DNA of 64,000 nucleotides, from the NCBI GenBank assembly GCA_016617495.1, contig WYCU01000009.1, positions 1 to 64,000 on the forward strand, written 5' to 3'. A program made the position numbers and the translations under genes. Position 1 is the stretch's first letter. Each line of letters opens with the position of its first letter. The notes beneath the pieces were generated by a model. That model was not told the DNA's origin, searched no databases, and saw only the letters and a list, made by a program, of their open reading frames with translations. The stretch is from Azonexaceae bacterium s22. GTDB lineage: Bacteria > Pseudomonadota > Gammaproteobacteria > Burkholderiales > Rhodocyclaceae. Shown piece by piece: positions 21,666 through 32,126 of this stretch.

Positions 21666-22768
21666 TAGCGCAATTTCAACGAAGATAGCCCGACCAGAAC
21701 GAGCATGATGGTGATGATCCAGAAGCGAACGACGACCTGCGTTTCCTTCCAGCCGGTTTGTTCAAAGTGATGGTGCAAAGGCGCCATGCGCAGGATGCGC
21801 CGCCCCTCGCCGAAACGTTTTTTGGTGTATTTGAAGTACGAAACCTGCAACATCACCGACAGGGTTTCGACAACGAAAACGCCCCCCATGATGACCAGCA
21901 CGATTTCCTGGCGGATGATCACGGCCACCGTGCCGAGCGCCGCACCGAGCGCCAACGCGCCCACGTCGCCCATGAACACTTCGGCCGGATAGGCGTTGAA
22001 CCACAGAAAGCCCAGCCCCGCCCCGGCAATCGCCCCGAGCAGGATGCACAGCTCGCCGGCCCCGGGCACGTAGGGAATCAGCAGATACTTCGCATAGACG
22101 GCGTGGCCGGTCACATAGGCAAAAATTGCGAAGGCGGAGGCGATCATCACCGTCGGCATGATCGCCAGTCCGTCCAGGCCATCGGTCAGATTCACGGCAT
22201 TGCTGGTGCCGACGATGACGAAATAGGTCAAGGTGATGAAACCGACGATGCCCAGCGGATACGCTACCGTCTTGAAAAACGGCACGATCAACTCGGTCTG
22301 GCCCGGCGTTTTCGCGGAAAAGGCCAGGAACAGGGCGGCGCCGAGGCCGAGCACCGACTGCCAGAAATACTTCCACTTGGCGGACAAACCCTTCGGATCG
22401 CGATAGACCACCTTTTTCCAGTCGTCGTACCAGCCGACAATGCCGTAACCCAGGGTCACGATCAGCACCGTCCACACATACTTGTTCGTCAGGTCGCCCC
22501 ACAGCAGGGTGGTGATGCCGATGGCGATGAGGATCAGGACGCCCCCCATCGTCGGCGTGCCGGATTTCACCAGATGCGTTTGCGGCCCGTCGGTGCGCAC
22601 CGCCTGGCCGATCTTCTTGGCCGCCAGCCAGCGGATCACCCGCGGACCGGCCACAAAGGAAATCAGCAAGGCCGTCATCGCCGCCAACACGGTACGCAGC
22701 GTGATGTAGTTGAAGACGTTGAAAAAACGAACGTCCTGGGCCAGCCATTGCGACAACGCCAACAGCAT
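21665..22768 (-). CDS. mraY: Phospho-N-acetylmuramoyl-pentapeptide transferase
   Basis: 367-residue ten-helix membrane enzyme that transfers phospho-MurNAc-pentapeptide onto undecaprenyl phosphate to make lipid I. Diagnostic motifs are [24 protein letters not shown] (catalytic Asp), [14 protein letters not shown] and [13 protein letters not shown]. Its ends touch murF and murD by single-base overlaps, indicating tight coupling. Confidence 0.98.
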   Translation of the reverse strand: MLLALSQWLAQDVRFFNVFNYITLRTVLAAMTALLISFVAGPRVIRWLAAKKIGQAVRTDGPQTHLVKSGTPTMGGVLILIAIGITTLLWGDLTNKYVWTVLIVTLGYGIVGWYDDWKKVVYRDPKGLSAKWKYFWQSVLGLGAALFLAFSAKTPGQTELIVPFFKTVAYPLGIVGFITLTYFVIVGTSNAVNLTDGLDGLAIMPTVMIASAFAIFAYVTGHAVYAKYLLIPYVPGAGELCILLGAIAGAGLGFLWFNAYPAEVFMGDVGALALGAALGTVAVIIRQEIVLVIMGGVFVVETLSVMLQVSYFKYTKKRFGEGRRILRMAPLHHHFEQTGWKETQVVVRFWIITIMLVLVGLSSLKLR

Positions 22769-24126
22769 CAGTTTTTCTCCTCAAGCGCGAGGGCATCGGC
22801 CACGCGCTCCATTTTCATGAACCGCGAGCCCTTCACCAGCACCGTCGTCTCCGGTCCCAGTTCCTTGCTCACGGCAGCAATCAGTTTTTCGACATTGCAG
22901 AAATGGCGGGCGCCTTCGCCGAAATTGCGCACCGCCTGCTGGCTCGCCTCACCCAGCGCATAAAGCCGGTCAATGCCCTGGCTCTTGGCGTAACCGCCGA
23001 TTTCATCGTGGAACTGGCCACTAGCTTCGCCGATTTCGCCCATATCCCCCAGGACCAGGATCTTCCGGCCGATGGTGGCGGCGAGCACGTCGATGCCGGC
23101 ACGTACCGAATCCGGATTGGCGTTATAGGTGTCGTCCAGCACCATGGCACCGGTTTTCCCCGCACGCTTCTGCAACCGCCCCTTAACGCCGGAAATGGCC
23201 TCCAGCCCGCGGACGACGGCATCGAACGGGATGCCGGCGGCCAGGCAGGTCGCCGCGGCAGCCAAGGCATTGCGCGCGTTATGACGACCGGGCAAGGCCA
23301 GCGCCACTTCCGCACTGCCTTCCGGCGCCACCAGTTCCAGACGCGTGGACAAACCGTGTTGATGCACCGTAGCCCGCACATCGGCCGGGTGATCGATGCC
23401 GAAAGTGCGTTGCCGATGGGCACCGGCCATGCCGCGCCAGAAATCGGCATAGCGGTCGTCGGCATTGATTACCGCGACCCCTTCCGGCATCAAACCGCCA
23501 AAAATGCTGCCTTTTTCCCGTGCCACCTCGTCGAGGTCGCCCATGCCTTCAAGATGCGCGCGCTGCGCATTGGTCACGACAGCCACCGTGGGTGCACCCA
23601 GCGGCGCCAGATAAGCGATCTCACCGGGGTGGTTCATGCCCATCTCGATGACCGCGGCCCGGTGTGTCTCGCGCAGCCCCAACAAGGTGAGCGGCAGACC
23701 GATGTCGTTATTGAGATTCCCCTGGGTGGCCAGCACGGCATCGCCAAAGGCGGCCTTGAGCACGGCGGCGATCATTTCCTTGGTCGTCGTCTTGCCATTT
23801 GAGCCCGTCACGGCAAGGACCGGGATAGCGAATTTCCGGCGCCATGCCGCAGCCATCCGACCCAAGGCGAGGCGGGTGTCATCCACCAGCAACGCGGAAG
23901 CCCCGGCGGGAATCCTGGCGGCATCGGACACCATTAGCGCAGCCGCGCCGGATGCCAGAGCCTGTTCGAGGAAATCGTGGGCATCGAAACGTTCGCCCCG
24001 CAAGGCGACGAACAGCACGCCGGCAGCCAGCTGGCGCGTATCCGTCGACACCGCATGGACGGCCTGGTCCGCACCGATCAGGCGTCCGTTGCAGGCTGCC
24101 GCAATATCACTCAGGAGCCATTTCAT
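22768..24126 (-). CDS. murF: UDP-N-acetylmuramoyl-tripeptide--D-alanyl-D-alanine ligase
   Basis: 452-residue Mur ligase adding D-Ala-D-Ala to complete the pentapeptide. The P-loop is [18 protein letters not shown], followed by [23 protein letters not shown] and [17 protein letters not shown]. It overlaps murE by four bases. Confidence 0.97.
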   Translation of the reverse strand: MKWLLSDIAAACNGRLIGADQAVHAVSTDTRQLAAGVLFVALRGERFDAHDFLEQALASGAAALMVSDAARIPAGASALLVDDTRLALGRMAAAWRRKFAIPVLAVTGSNGKTTTKEMIAAVLKAAFGDAVLATQGNLNNDIGLPLTLLGLRETHRAAVIEMGMNHPGEIAYLAPLGAPTVAVVTNAQRAHLEGMGDLDEVAREKGSIFGGLMPEGVAVINADDRYADFWRGMAGAHRQRTFGIDHPADVRATVHQHGLSTRLELVAPEGSAEVALALPGRHNARNALAAAATCLAAGIPFDAVVRGLEAISGVKGRLQKRAGKTGAMVLDDTYNANPDSVRAGIDVLAATIGRKILVLGDMGEIGEASGQFHDEIGGYAKSQGIDRLYALGEASQQAVRNFGEGARHFCNVEKLIAAVSKELGPETTVLVKGSRFMKMERVADALALEEKN

Positions 24127-25604
24127 CGATCCCCCTCCTTTCCCGCTGCACCGCGCTTATCGAGCGCATTGCGGGCTTCGTCGACGTCGGAAAACGGGGC
24201 GCGGACGCCAGCGGTTTCCTGATAATTTTCATGCCCCTTGCCGGCCACGAGGATCACATCGGCATTGCTCGCCATGCCGATCACGGCCGCGATGGCCCGT
24301 GCGCGGCTGGGCTCGCTCACCGCATTGCGCATGCCTGCGGCAATATCGCGGAGGATGGCTTCGGGATCTTCGTCACGCGGGTTATCGCTGGTCAGCAGCA
24401 CACTGTCGGCCAGGCGCTCGGCAAGGGCGCCCATTTCCGGACGCTTGCCCTTGTCGCGGTTGCCACCGCATCCGAAAACCACACGCAAGGCCCCGCCACG
24501 CACCGCGGCCACCGGACGCAGGGCCAGCAACGTGTTTTCCAGCGCATCCGGGGTATGGGCGTAATCGACCACAACCAGCGGCTCGCCGCTTCCGCCCAAA
24601 CGTTCCATGCGGCCGGCCGGCGGCGTCAGGCACTGCAAACGCCAACCGATATCTTCCGGCTTGCCGCCGGCATCGTGCAGCACCGCGGCGACGGCCAGCA
24701 GATTGGAGACGTTGTAGCGGCCCAGCAACCCGGTTTTCACCGCGACCGAGCCATCCGGCAAGGCCAGCGTGAAGGCCTGGCCTTCCGGCGTGGCCTGCAC
24801 ATCGAAGGCAACGACGTTGGCGCCAGCCGCCAGCGCCTCTGGGCCGATGCCATAGGCGAGGACGCGCTTCGCCTGCGCACTGTGGATCAATTTGCGACCC
24901 AGGGCATCGTCGACATTGATGATCGCCGTGCGCAGACCGGACCACGCAAAAAGACGCGCCTTGGCGGCCGCGTAGTCTTCCATCGTCCCGTGATAATCGA
25001 GGTGATCCCGCGTAAAGTTGGTGAAAATGGCGACATCGACCTGCGCGCCATTCATCCGCCCTTCCTCGATCCCGATCGAACTGGCCTCCAGCGCACAGGC
25101 CGCGGCGCCGGCTTGACGGAACTCAGCCAGCAGACGCATCAAGGTGGTCGCCTCGGGCGTGGTAAAGCCGGTTTCGACAAGCTTTCCCGGAAAGCCCGCG
25201 CCCAGGGTGCCCACCACAGCGCAGCGCGCCGGATAGGCCTGGGCCACAAACTGGCTTACCGTCGTCTTGCCATTCGTCCCAGTCACCGCGATCAAGGACA
25301 ATTTTTCAGTCGGGCGGCCATAGACTGCATGCGCCAGCGGGCCGGCCAGCGCCCGCAAACCGGCGCAAGGCGCATTTGTCGCGGTCAACGCCGGATTCCA
25401 GGCAAAAACACCATCGGGTTCCCAGAGCACGGCAATGGCGCCGCGACCGATGGCATCGGGAATGTAACGACGTCCATCGGCCAGATCGCCAGGGTAGGCA
25501 AGGAACAAATCGCCACGACGAACCTGTCGGCTGTCGTCGGCCACTCCGGTCGGCACGACGCCCAGTGCAGCCAGACGTTCGAGAATCTCGCGCACGGCCG
25601 TCAT
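24123..25604 (-). CDS. murE: UDP-N-acetylmuramoyl-tripeptide synthetase (meso-diaminopimelate-adding)
   Basis: 493-residue Mur ligase adding the third peptide residue. The P-loop is VTGTNGKTTVSQF, with ALEASSIGIEEGRM, TNFTRDHLDYHGTMEDYAAAK (catalytic Lys region), VVVDYAHTPDALENTL and a TSDNPRDEDPEAIL motif. The DNPR sequence is the signature for meso-diaminopimelate specificity. A near-copy of the dispersed 15-mer (TTTGTCGCGGTCAAC) lies at about 25376-25390. Confidence 0.97.
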   Translation of the reverse strand: MTAVREILERLAALGVVPTGVADDSRQVRRGDLFLAYPGDLADGRRYIPDAIGRGAIAVLWEPDGVFAWNPALTATNAPCAGLRALAGPLAHAVYGRPTEKLSLIAVTGTNGKTTVSQFVAQAYPARCAVVGTLGAGFPGKLVETGFTTPEATTLMRLLAEFRQAGAAACALEASSIGIEEGRMNGAQVDVAIFTNFTRDHLDYHGTMEDYAAAKARLFAWSGLRTAIINVDDALGRKLIHSAQAKRVLAYGIGPEALAAGANVVAFDVQATPEGQAFTLALPDGSVAVKTGLLGRYNVSNLLAVAAVLHDAGGKPEDIGWRLQCLTPPAGRMERLGGSGEPLVVVDYAHTPDALENTLLALRPVAAVRGGALRVVFGCGGNRDKGKRPEMGALAERLADSVLLTSDNPRDEDPEAILRDIAAGMRNAVSEPSRARAIAAVIGMASNADVILVAGKGHENYQETAGVRAPFSDVDEARNALDKRGAAGKEGDR

Positions 25605-27355
25605 AGCCGCCCCTTTCCGGCATCGGTCGCCGCAGTCTTGACGACCGGGGCATCCGGCGGAATGCCGAGGGTGCGCAAGGCACCGCCCATGATCTGCGAG
25701 AAGGCCGGACCGGCCACATCGCCGCCGTAGTGCGCCCCACCGGTCGGTTCGTCAATCATCACCGCCACCACCAGGCGCGGATCGCTGATCGGCGCCAGGC
25801 CGACGAAGGAAGCGATGTATTTGCGGGCATAGACACCGTTTTCCAGCTTGTAGGCGGTGCCCGTCTTCCCGCCGACGCGATAACCGGCGACACGCGCCTT
25901 GGGTGCGGTCCCTTCGGGCTGCACCGCCATTTCGAGCATCAAACGCACGTCGCGCACGGTCTGCGGGGAAAACACCTTGACGCCATGGACCTGGGCTTCG
26001 TTCATGCGGGTCAGGGACAAGGGAATCACGTCGCCTTCCCGTGCAAAGACCGTATACGCCCTGGCCAACTGGGCAAGACTGACCGAAATGCCATGACCGT
26101 AGGACATCGTCGCCTGCTCGATCGGGCGCCAGTTCTTCCACGGGCGCAAACGACCGTTCACCTCGCCCGGGAACCCCAGTTTCGGCGCCTGCCCAAAGCC
26201 CACGCTGTCAAACAGCTCCCACATTTCGCGCGGCGGGAAGCCCAGCGCAATCTTGGCCGTACCGACGTTCGAAGATTTCTGAATCACCTGCGCGACGGTG
26301 AGCGCGCCGTGCGGGTGGGCATCCGAAATCGTGGCGGTACCGATCGTCAATCTACCCGGCGCACAGTTGATCACCGTCTCAGGACTGACCTTCCCACGCT
26401 CCAGCGCCAAAGCTGCCGTAAACGGCTTCATCACCGAACCCGGCTCAAAAGTGTCGGTCAGCGCACGATTGCGGAGTTGTGCGCCCGAGAGGTGATCGCG
26501 ATTATTGGGGTTATAGGTGGGCAGATTGACCAGCGCGAGAATCTCGCCGGTGCGCGCATCGATGACAATCGCGCCGCCGGCCTTGGCCTTGTGCGTTTCA
26601 ACAGCCGCTTTCAGTTGGCTATAAGCGAGATACTGGATCTTGGAATCGAGCGCCAGACGCACGTCCTGCCCATCCTGAGGCGGTTTCAGCGCGCCGACGT
26701 CCTCGATGATGTTGCCCCGACGGTCGCGGATCACGCTGCGGCTGCCCGGGCGCCCAACCAGACTTTGCTGGAAGGCCAGCTCGACCCCTTCCAGCCCCTT
26801 GTCATCCACACCGGTAAATCCAACGATGTGCGCGGTCATGTCGCCGGTAGGGTAATAACGGCGATACTCCTTTTCCTGATGGATACCGGGCAATTTGAGC
26901 GCAGCAACCCGGTCTGCCGTCTCGGGCGGCACCTGGCGCTTGACGAAGACAAAGGTCTTGTCGATCCCGATCTTGCTCTCGAGTTCGCGCACATTCATGT
27001 CCAGCAAGGCCGCCAGCTGTTGCTTCTGCGCAGGCGTCATCGTGCGTGCATCGCCCGGAATCGCCCACACCGTCTTCATTGGCGTCGACACGGCCAGCAT
27101 GTCCCCATTGCGGTCGACGATCTTGCCGCGCGAGGCGGAGACTTCGATCTCGCGGCGATAGCGCGATTCGCCTTTTTCCTGCAGGAAATCGTTGTTGATC
27201 ACCATCAGGTAAAAACCGCGGCCCACCAGAGCCAGGAAGGCTGCCATCAGCATCAAGCCGACCATACGCGAACGCCAGCCCTGCAGCGCAAGCTGCAACA
27301 CCGGACTTTCCGCAAAGCGATGACCGCGCTGGGTGCGCCGACGAACAACCATCAA
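25601..27355 (-). CDS. ftsI: Septal peptidoglycan transpeptidase FtsI (PBP3)
   Basis: 584-residue class B penicillin-binding protein that cross-links septal peptidoglycan. A basic N-terminus and a single membrane helix (MVGLMLMAAFLALVGRGFYLMV) anchor it, followed by the pedestal domain and the transpeptidase domain. The active-site serine is in EPGSVMKPF (SxxK), with SSN in QKSSNVGTAK and KTG in VGGKTGTAYK. It overlaps ftsL and murE by four bases on each side. Confidence 0.98.
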   Translation of the reverse strand: MMVVRRRTQRGHRFAESPVLQLALQGWRSRMVGLMLMAAFLALVGRGFYLMVINNDFLQEKGESRYRREIEVSASRGKIVDRNGDMLAVSTPMKTVWAIPGDARTMTPAQKQQLAALLDMNVRELESKIGIDKTFVFVKRQVPPETADRVAALKLPGIHQEKEYRRYYPTGDMTAHIVGFTGVDDKGLEGVELAFQQSLVGRPGSRSVIRDRRGNIIEDVGALKPPQDGQDVRLALDSKIQYLAYSQLKAAVETHKAKAGGAIVIDARTGEILALVNLPTYNPNNRDHLSGAQLRNRALTDTFEPGSVMKPFTAALALERGKVSPETVINCAPGRLTIGTATISDAHPHGALTVAQVIQKSSNVGTAKIALGFPPREMWELFDSVGFGQAPKLGFPGEVNGRLRPWKNWRPIEQATMSYGHGISVSLAQLARAYTVFAREGDVIPLSLTRMNEAQVHGVKVFSPQTVRDVRLMLEMAVQPEGTAPKARVAGYRVGGKTGTAYKLENGVYARKYIASFVGLAPISDPRLVVAVMIDEPTGGAHYGGDVAGPAFSQIMGGALRTLGIPPDAPVVKTAATDAGKGRL

Positions 27356-27648
27356 CGCCCCCCTTTCCTGGGCACCGCGGTCGGCACACCCCGGGGGGCC
27401 ACGCGCCCGGACACATCCGGCGTCGTCATGTGCAGATTGTCACGCGCGATTTTTTCAATCCGCGGATGCGTTGCCCACGTGGAAAGCTCAAGCTGCAACT
27501 GCCCGTATTCGACATCGAGCTTGCGCACCCGCTCCTGCTCGCCTTCCAGATCCTGAAAAAGCTTGCGCGCACGATGCTGGGCGGTCACCGCGCCCAAGGC
27601 GCAGACGACGGCAAGCATCAACAGGAGGATATTGAAGCGGAGCATCAT
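27352..27648 (-). CDS. ftsL: Cell division protein FtsL
   Basis: 98-residue bitopic protein: a membrane helix ([19 protein letters not shown]), then a leucine-zipper-like periplasmic coiled coil ([19 protein letters not shown]). It partners FtsB and FtsQ and activates FtsWI. The short length and position between rsmH and ftsI fit. Confidence 0.92.
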   Translation of the reverse strand: MMLRFNILLLMLAVVCALGAVTAQHRARKLFQDLEGEQERVRKLDVEYGQLQLELSTWATHPRIEKIARDNLHMTTPDVSGRVAPRGVPTAVPRKGGR

Positions 27649-28571
27649 AGCTTTTCAGCCACCCGCATCACGGCACTGCGCGCCCGCGCATTGGCCGCCA
27701 CCTCAGCCTCGGAAGGACGAATCGCCTTGCCAACCAGGCGCAGTTTCGGCTTGGGCAACTGATCGGCGCGCAAAGGCAGGTTCTTCGGCAGCGCATCCGC
27801 ATTCGCCGCCTTGCGCATGAACTGCTTGACGATCCGGTCTTCCAGAGAGTGAAACGAAATGACCACCAAACGCCCCCCCGGCTTGAGAAGTTCAAGCGCT
27901 TGCGGCAAGGCTACTTCCAGCTGGCGGAGTTCCTGATTGATATGAATCCGTAAAGCCTGAAAGCTCCGCGTCGCCGGATCCTGCCCTGGCTCACGGGTGC
28001 GCACGGCCTCACGTACGAGGGCCGCGAAACGGCCCGTGGTGTCGACAGGCTGTTCGCTCCGAGCAGCAACAACCTTCTTTGCAATCTGGAAAGCAAACCG
28101 TTCTTCGCCATAATTTTTGATGACCTCCGTGATTTCCCCGACCTCCGCCCGAGCGAGCCATTCAGCCGCCGTTTCGCCCCGGGTCGTATCCATGCGCATG
28201 TCGAGCGGTGCGTCATGGCGAAAACTGAAGCCGCGCGCAGCCTCGTCAATCTGCGGCGACGAAACGCCAATATCGAACAGGATGCCGTCTACCGCCGACA
28301 CCCCGGATTCATCCGCCGCCCCGCGCAACTCGCCAAAGGCACGATGGACAAGGGAAAAGCGCAGGTCATCCAGCGCCTGCCCGGCAGCAATCGCAGCGGG
28401 GTCACGATCCAGTGCAACCAGCCGCCCCGACGGCCCGAGGTACGAAAGGATATTGCGGCTATGACCGCCCCGACCAAAGGTCGCGTCGATATATGTTCCG
28501 TCCGCTTTCATCGCCAGGGCCTCAACCGCCTCGTCGAGCAGCACCGTTACATGGGTGCCACTGCCGGTCAC
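27645..28571 (-). CDS. rsmH: 16S rRNA (cytosine(1402)-N(4))-methyltransferase
   Basis: 308-residue SAM-dependent methyltransferase (formerly MraW) modifying C1402 in the ribosomal P site. It contains [25 protein letters not shown] (SAM loop), [29 protein letters not shown] and [15 protein letters not shown]. It is the second gene of the dcw cluster and overlaps mraZ and ftsL by four bases. Confidence 0.98.
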   Translation of the reverse strand: MTGSGTHVTVLLDEAVEALAMKADGTYIDATFGRGGHSRNILSYLGPSGRLVALDRDPAAIAAGQALDDLRFSLVHRAFGELRGAADESGVSAVDGILFDIGVSSPQIDEAARGFSFRHDAPLDMRMDTTRGETAAEWLARAEVGEITEVIKNYGEERFAFQIAKKVVAARSEQPVDTTGRFAALVREAVRTREPGQDPATRSFQALRIHINQELRQLEVALPQALELLKPGGRLVVISFHSLEDRIVKQFMRKAANADALPKNLPLRADQLPKPKLRLVGKAIRPSEAEVAANARARSAVMRVAEKL

Positions 28572-29014
28572 AGCACAAGATCTCCGAAGCCCGACGGCAT
28601 TTCGCCGGTGAGCACCTCGGCCGCCAGATCGTTCTGCTGCTTCCAGCCCGCCTCGCTCCAGATTTCGAAGTGGGAACCCATGCCCACCAGATAGACGGTT
28701 TTTTCGAGTTGCGCGTAGTCCCGAAGCTCGGGTGCCACCAGAAGACGCCCGGCCGTATCGAGTCCCTCAGTGCGCGCGTTACCCACCAGCACACGCTTGA
28801 TCGCAGCGGTACGCGCATCCAGGCTGGACGCCTTGAGAATTTGGTCGCGAATCGGCTGCCACGCCGGGGCCGGGTACAACAGGAGACAGCGATGCGGGTG
28901 CGCCGTCAGGACGAGCGAACCTTCAGCGGCGGCGAGCAGGGCTTCGCGGTGCCTTGCCGGAATGGCAAGCCGCCCTTTCGCATCCAGACTGAGCGCCGCA
29001 GCTCCCTCGAACAC
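28568..29014 (-). CDS. mraZ: Transcriptional regulator MraZ
   Basis: 148-residue protein of two SpoVT/AbrB-like repeats: [17 protein letters not shown] and [17 protein letters not shown]. MraZ represses the dcw operon in studied bacteria by binding TGGG repeats. The chosen start is GTG at 29014 ([11 protein letters not shown]), which has GGGGAG eight bases upstream and matches the usual family N-terminus. An upstream ATG (29038) would add eight atypical residues. Confidence 0.95.
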   Translation of the reverse strand: MFEGAAALSLDAKGRLAIPARHREALLAAAEGSLVLTAHPHRCLLLYPAPAWQPIRDQILKASSLDARTAAIKRVLVGNARTEGLDTAGRLLVAPELRDYAQLEKTVYLVGMGSHFEIWSEAGWKQQNDLAAEVLTGEMPSGFGDLVL

Positions 29015-29085
29015 CCAAATTTCTCCCCAAAAACCCACATTTCGACACGTTTACCCACTTTAAGACAGTAACCTCTGGCCGTCAA
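29014..29085 (-). promoter_or_regulatory. dcw promoter with MraZ-type TGGG boxes
   Basis: On the minus strand a -35 TTGACG (29085-29080) and a -10-like TAAAGT (29063-29058) are spaced by 16 bases. Immediately downstream lie four TGGG boxes starting at 29057, 29037, 29029 and 29017, up to the mraZ start. This layout matches MraZ autoregulation. The rest of the 29039-29332 gap is AT-rich and shows no gene. Confidence 0.7.
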
Positions 29086-29278
29086 TATAAAAAACAGGTT
29101 TTTTTCATATGCAACAAGGACTTAGGCGCACTTCCAAAAGAAAAAACAAGGAAAATTTTGCTTAAAAATCAAGCCAAGGGGAAGTGGACTTAAAGTGAAA
29201 TATCACGATTGACCTGGAAACAACGCACCATCGCACCATGCCAATCGGGTAACGCCCGCACTGAAAAATGGAGGCGCA

Positions 29279-29310
29279 AAAAAACAAAACGCCCGGACCA
29301 AGCCGGGCGT
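29279..29310 (-). terminator. Rho-independent terminator after dsbC
   Basis: Stem ACGCCCGG / CCGGGCGT with loop ACCAAG (29289-29310), followed on the minus strand by TTTTGTTTTTTT. Confidence 0.9.
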
Positions 29311-29329
29311 CGATTGCCAACAGGCGAAA

Positions 29330-30034
29330 CTACTTCGTTTGACTGAGCCGCTGCTCGATCTTGGCCAAAGGCAAAGCGCCGGGAACACGCTCCCCATCGC
29401 TGAAGAAAATGGTCGGCGTCCCACCAATATTAAGCCGCCGCCCAAACTCCTGATTTTTGGAAATTGCCGACGTGTCGCAATCATCCTTGCCCGTTGGCGC
29501 CTTTCCATCGACCATCCAGTCGTTCCAGGCCTTCGCGCGATCCTGAGCACACCAGATTTGCTTGGATTTCTTGATCGAGTCCTCTGAAAGTATCGGATAC
29601 AAGAAAGTGTAGACCGTCACGTTATCCAGCCTCAGGAGTTCCTTGGCCAAGCGCTTGCAATAACCGCAATTCGGATCCTCGAAGGTCGCCAGCACACGCT
29701 TGCCATCGCCACGAACCTGCTTGATGGCACGATCAAGTGGCAAATCCGAGAATTTGATGGAAGTCAGCTTGCGCATCCGCTCTTCGGTGACGTTTTTCAT
29801 GGTCTTGCCATCGATCAGCTGACCTGCCGCGATAAACGCGGACATCTTCTCATCCGTGTAAAAAATCGTCCCGTCCGCGTAGATTTCGTAGAGTCCCATG
29901 TAGCCAGCCTTGGTGACGCTTTCGACCTTGACGCCCAACTTTGCTTCCATGGATTTCTTGATATCCGCCTCATCAGCGTAAGCAGAGACAAAACCACAGG
30001 ATGCCAAAAGCAACGGCAACATTTTTTTCAACAT
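29330..30034 (-). CDS. dsbC: Periplasmic thiol:disulfide isomerase DsbC
   Basis: 234 residues: a Sec signal peptide (MLKKMLPLLLASCGFVSAYA), an N-terminal dimerisation domain (EADIKKSMEAKLGVKVESV) and a thioredoxin-fold domain with active site CGYC in FEDPNCGYCKRLAKEL, plus the cis-Pro loop GGTPTIFF. It reshuffles wrong disulfides in periplasmic proteins. It lies 10 bases downstream of the ubiH-family gene. Confidence 0.96.
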   Translation of the reverse strand: MLKKMLPLLLASCGFVSAYADEADIKKSMEAKLGVKVESVTKAGYMGLYEIYADGTIFYTDEKMSAFIAAGQLIDGKTMKNVTEERMRKLTSIKFSDLPLDRAIKQVRGDGKRVLATFEDPNCGYCKRLAKELLRLDNVTVYTFLYPILSEDSIKKSKQIWCAQDRAKAWNDWMVDGKAPTGKDDCDTSAISKNQEFGRRLNIGGTPTIFFSDGERVPGALPLAKIEQRLSQTK

Positions 30035-30043
30035 GAAATTCTC

Positions 30044-31207
30044 CTAGAAAGCCCCGAGGGCGTACCGCACCAGCGCATTTTTTACAAAGGGCAAGCGATC
30101 TGTCAGCCCGAGACCGACATTGCGCAACGCTCCCACCGCCGACCCGCTCTGTCGGAACAGCCGTCGCAGCCCATCCGTTGTCGTTTGCATCAACACGGTT
30201 TCTTCCCGACGGGCACGCTGATAACGCTGCAGGAAACGCAATTCGCCAATGTCCTGCCAAGCGGGCGCACCGCCCAGCAGCGTAGCCAGTTCCGCCGCAT
30301 CCTGAAAACCAAGATTGATCCCGTGCCCGGAGAGCGGATGGATACCATGCGCCGCGTCACCCACCAGCGCCAATCGCGGCGCGACGGTCTGAGGCACACG
30401 CATCAGGCGCAAAGGGAAAGCCTGCGGCGGCGTCACCAAGGTCAATTCCCCCAGGACGCGCGCCCCGGCCTCTGCCACGCGGTCACAAAACTGCATTTCG
30501 GAAAGTGCACAAAGTTCATCGGCATGATTGTCGGGAGTGGACCAGACAATAGAAATGCGGTTCCCGGGCAATGGCAGGTAGGCCAGTACGCCATCGTCGC
30601 GAAACCATTGCCAGGCAATGTTCCGATGCCTTTTTTCCGTTTCGAAATTGGCGACTACCCCTTTTTCGCCATAAGGCGTGTTGTGCGCCGCCAACCCCGC
30701 AGACTGACGCACCCAGGAGTCCCGCCCATCGGCACCGACCAGCAAACGTCCGGACAGCGTCTGCCCGTCGCGCAAGCGAAGATGCGCTGCACCTTCGTCA
30801 AAACTCAGCGACTCCGGCTGCGCCGGACAAAACAAGGTGAGATTGCCTTGTCGCCTTGCGTTTTCCCAAAGCTCAAGCGCCATCGTCGAGGATTCGAGAA
30901 TCCAGCCCAGTTCGGGGACCCCTGCCTCAAAGGCTGAGAACGCCAAGCGCCCGCCTGCATCGCCAAAGACTTCCATGCCGCGTATTGGTGCCACCCGCGC
31001 CGGATCGACATGCTTCCAGACGCCAATCCGATCGAGGAAAGCGACGTTCGCCGGGCTGACCGCGTAAACACGCGCATCCCAGCCAGAAGGACGTACCGGA
31101 GGCCTTGTCTCAACCAAAGCGACGCGCAAAGGCGCGTCGCGCAGGGCAACGGCCAGGGCCGTACCGGCAAGCCCGCCGCCGACAATAATCAGATCAAATG
31201 ACTGCAC
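30044..31207 (-). CDS. UbiH/UbiF/VisC-family FAD-dependent hydroxylase
   Basis: 387-residue flavoprotein monooxygenase. The N-terminal FAD loop is LIIVGGGLAGTALAVAL, followed by DARVYAVSPANVAFL (substrate loop typical of ubiquinone hydroxylases), LVGADGRDSWVRQ and LALVGDAAHGIHPLSGHGINLGFQDA. The family hydroxylates the ubiquinone ring at C5, C1 or C6. Which position this one uses cannot be decided from sequence alone. Confidence 0.93.
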   Translation of the reverse strand: MQSFDLIIVGGGLAGTALAVALRDAPLRVALVETRPPVRPSGWDARVYAVSPANVAFLDRIGVWKHVDPARVAPIRGMEVFGDAGGRLAFSAFEAGVPELGWILESSTMALELWENARRQGNLTLFCPAQPESLSFDEGAAHLRLRDGQTLSGRLLVGADGRDSWVRQSAGLAAHNTPYGEKGVVANFETEKRHRNIAWQWFRDDGVLAYLPLPGNRISIVWSTPDNHADELCALSEMQFCDRVAEAGARVLGELTLVTPPQAFPLRLMRVPQTVAPRLALVGDAAHGIHPLSGHGINLGFQDAAELATLLGGAPAWQDIGELRFLQRYQRARREETVLMQTTTDGLRRLFRQSGSAVGALRNVGLGLTDRLPFVKNALVRYALGAF

Positions 31208-31243
31208 TACCGCTTACTCCGCGGATACCGAAAAAACGGCCGG

Positions 31244-31555
31244 TCAGGCCGGATTTCCACCACCGGGCTTTGCGGAGCGGGGGCGGCGATTGTTGTTGCC
31301 GCGCGGCCGATGTTTTTTGGGTTGCTGTCCCGATGACTTGCCGGGCGCCCCACCACCGCCTCCGCCTTGCTCAGCGGCGGAAATACGGTTCCCCGGAGCG
31401 AGCTGAATCTCCAGCTCGATGATTTCATCCCATTGTTCGTCGCTGCGGTCCCGCTCGGGGACGGACAACAACTCCCGCAGGCGACGCCGTGGATCGACGG
31501 TTGCCACCGTGGGTTGGGTACTAACTGCTTCCTGCTCTGGATTCTGATCGTTCAT
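31244..31555 (-). CDS. Small protein with basic, Gly-rich tail
   Basis: 103 residues, unrecognised. The acidic first half (RRLRELLSVPERDRSDEQW, then IIELEIQLAPGNR) is followed by a disordered tail with a run of six glycines and a basic stretch (KKHRPRGNNNRRPRS). The charge pattern suggests nucleic-acid contact, but this is inference. It lies between the HU gene and the ubiH-family gene, all in one direction. Confidence 0.65.
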   Translation of the reverse strand: MNDQNPEQEAVSTQPTVATVDPRRRLRELLSVPERDRSDEQWDEIIELEIQLAPGNRISAAEQGGGGGGAPGKSSGQQPKKHRPRGNNNRRPRSAKPGGGNPA

Positions 31556-31560
31556 TGCAA

Positions 31561-31594
31561 ATTAAAAGCGGAGCACGCCCGACGCGCACCCCGC
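31561..31594 (-). terminator. Rho-independent terminator after the HU gene
   Basis: On the minus strand an 11-bp stem with three wobble pairs (GCGGGGTGCGC / GCGTGCTCCGC, loop GTCGG) is followed by TTTTAAT. It starts 17 bases after the HU stop codon. Confidence 0.65.
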
Positions 31595-31611
31595 ATGAAG
31601 ATGTTGCCAAA

Positions 31612-31911
31612 TCACTTTTTCTTGGCAGCCGGTTTTTTTGCCGCGACCGCCGCCTTGAAGGCCGTACCGGCAGTGAATTTCGGCACAGTCGTCGCGGGAA
31701 TCTTCAACGTCGCACCCGTCTTGGGATTCTTGCCCGTACGCGCTGCGCGCTTTGCAGACTTGAAGGTACCAAAACCCACGAGTGTAACGGAATCCCCCTT
31801 CGCAACCGCCTGAACCACTGCGCCGACAACCGCAGTCAAAACCTTTTCGGCAGCCGCCTTGGTAATACCAGCTTCTTTTGCAGCAACTTCGACCAACTCG
31901 GATTTATTCAT
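31612..31911 (-). CDS. HU-family DNA-binding protein
   Basis: 99 residues. The N-terminal helices (MNKSELVEVAAKEAGITKAA) and the DNA-grasping arm region (VGFGTFKSAKRAARTGKNP, then GATLKIPA) are typical of HU/IHF. The C-terminus ends in a lysine/alanine tail (AAVAAKKPAAKKK), longer than E. coli HU. It compacts and bends the nucleoid DNA. The ribosome site AGGAGG is clear. Confidence 0.95.
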   Translation of the reverse strand: MNKSELVEVAAKEAGITKAAAEKVLTAVVGAVVQAVAKGDSVTLVGFGTFKSAKRAARTGKNPKTGATLKIPATTVPKFTAGTAFKAAVAAKKPAAKKK

Positions 31912-32074
31912 CTAAGTGCCTCCTGTTAACTACTTCCGATCAAGAAAACTGGCCGTTGGCACGGCGTATCTGAAAAGTAGCACATTTTGGGACGATGCGC
32001 CCCTTTGGCAGCGCAAATCGGCACACACCGGCTTGATTTTGTGCCTTTCACACACGTTTACCGCGACAACCCAA

Positions 32075-32102
32075 TAAAAAACCCCTGGCACGAGGCCAGG
32101 GG
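32075..32102 (-). terminator. Rho-independent terminator of the nap operon
   Basis: Stem CCCCTGGC / GCCAGGGG with a short loop (32082-32102) followed on the minus strand by TTTTTTATT. A degraded copy of the dispersed word (GTTGTCGCGGTAAAC, 32055-32071) lies next to it. Confidence 0.9.
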
Positions 32103-32126
32103 CTGATTTTCCGCGAATCAAGCGGC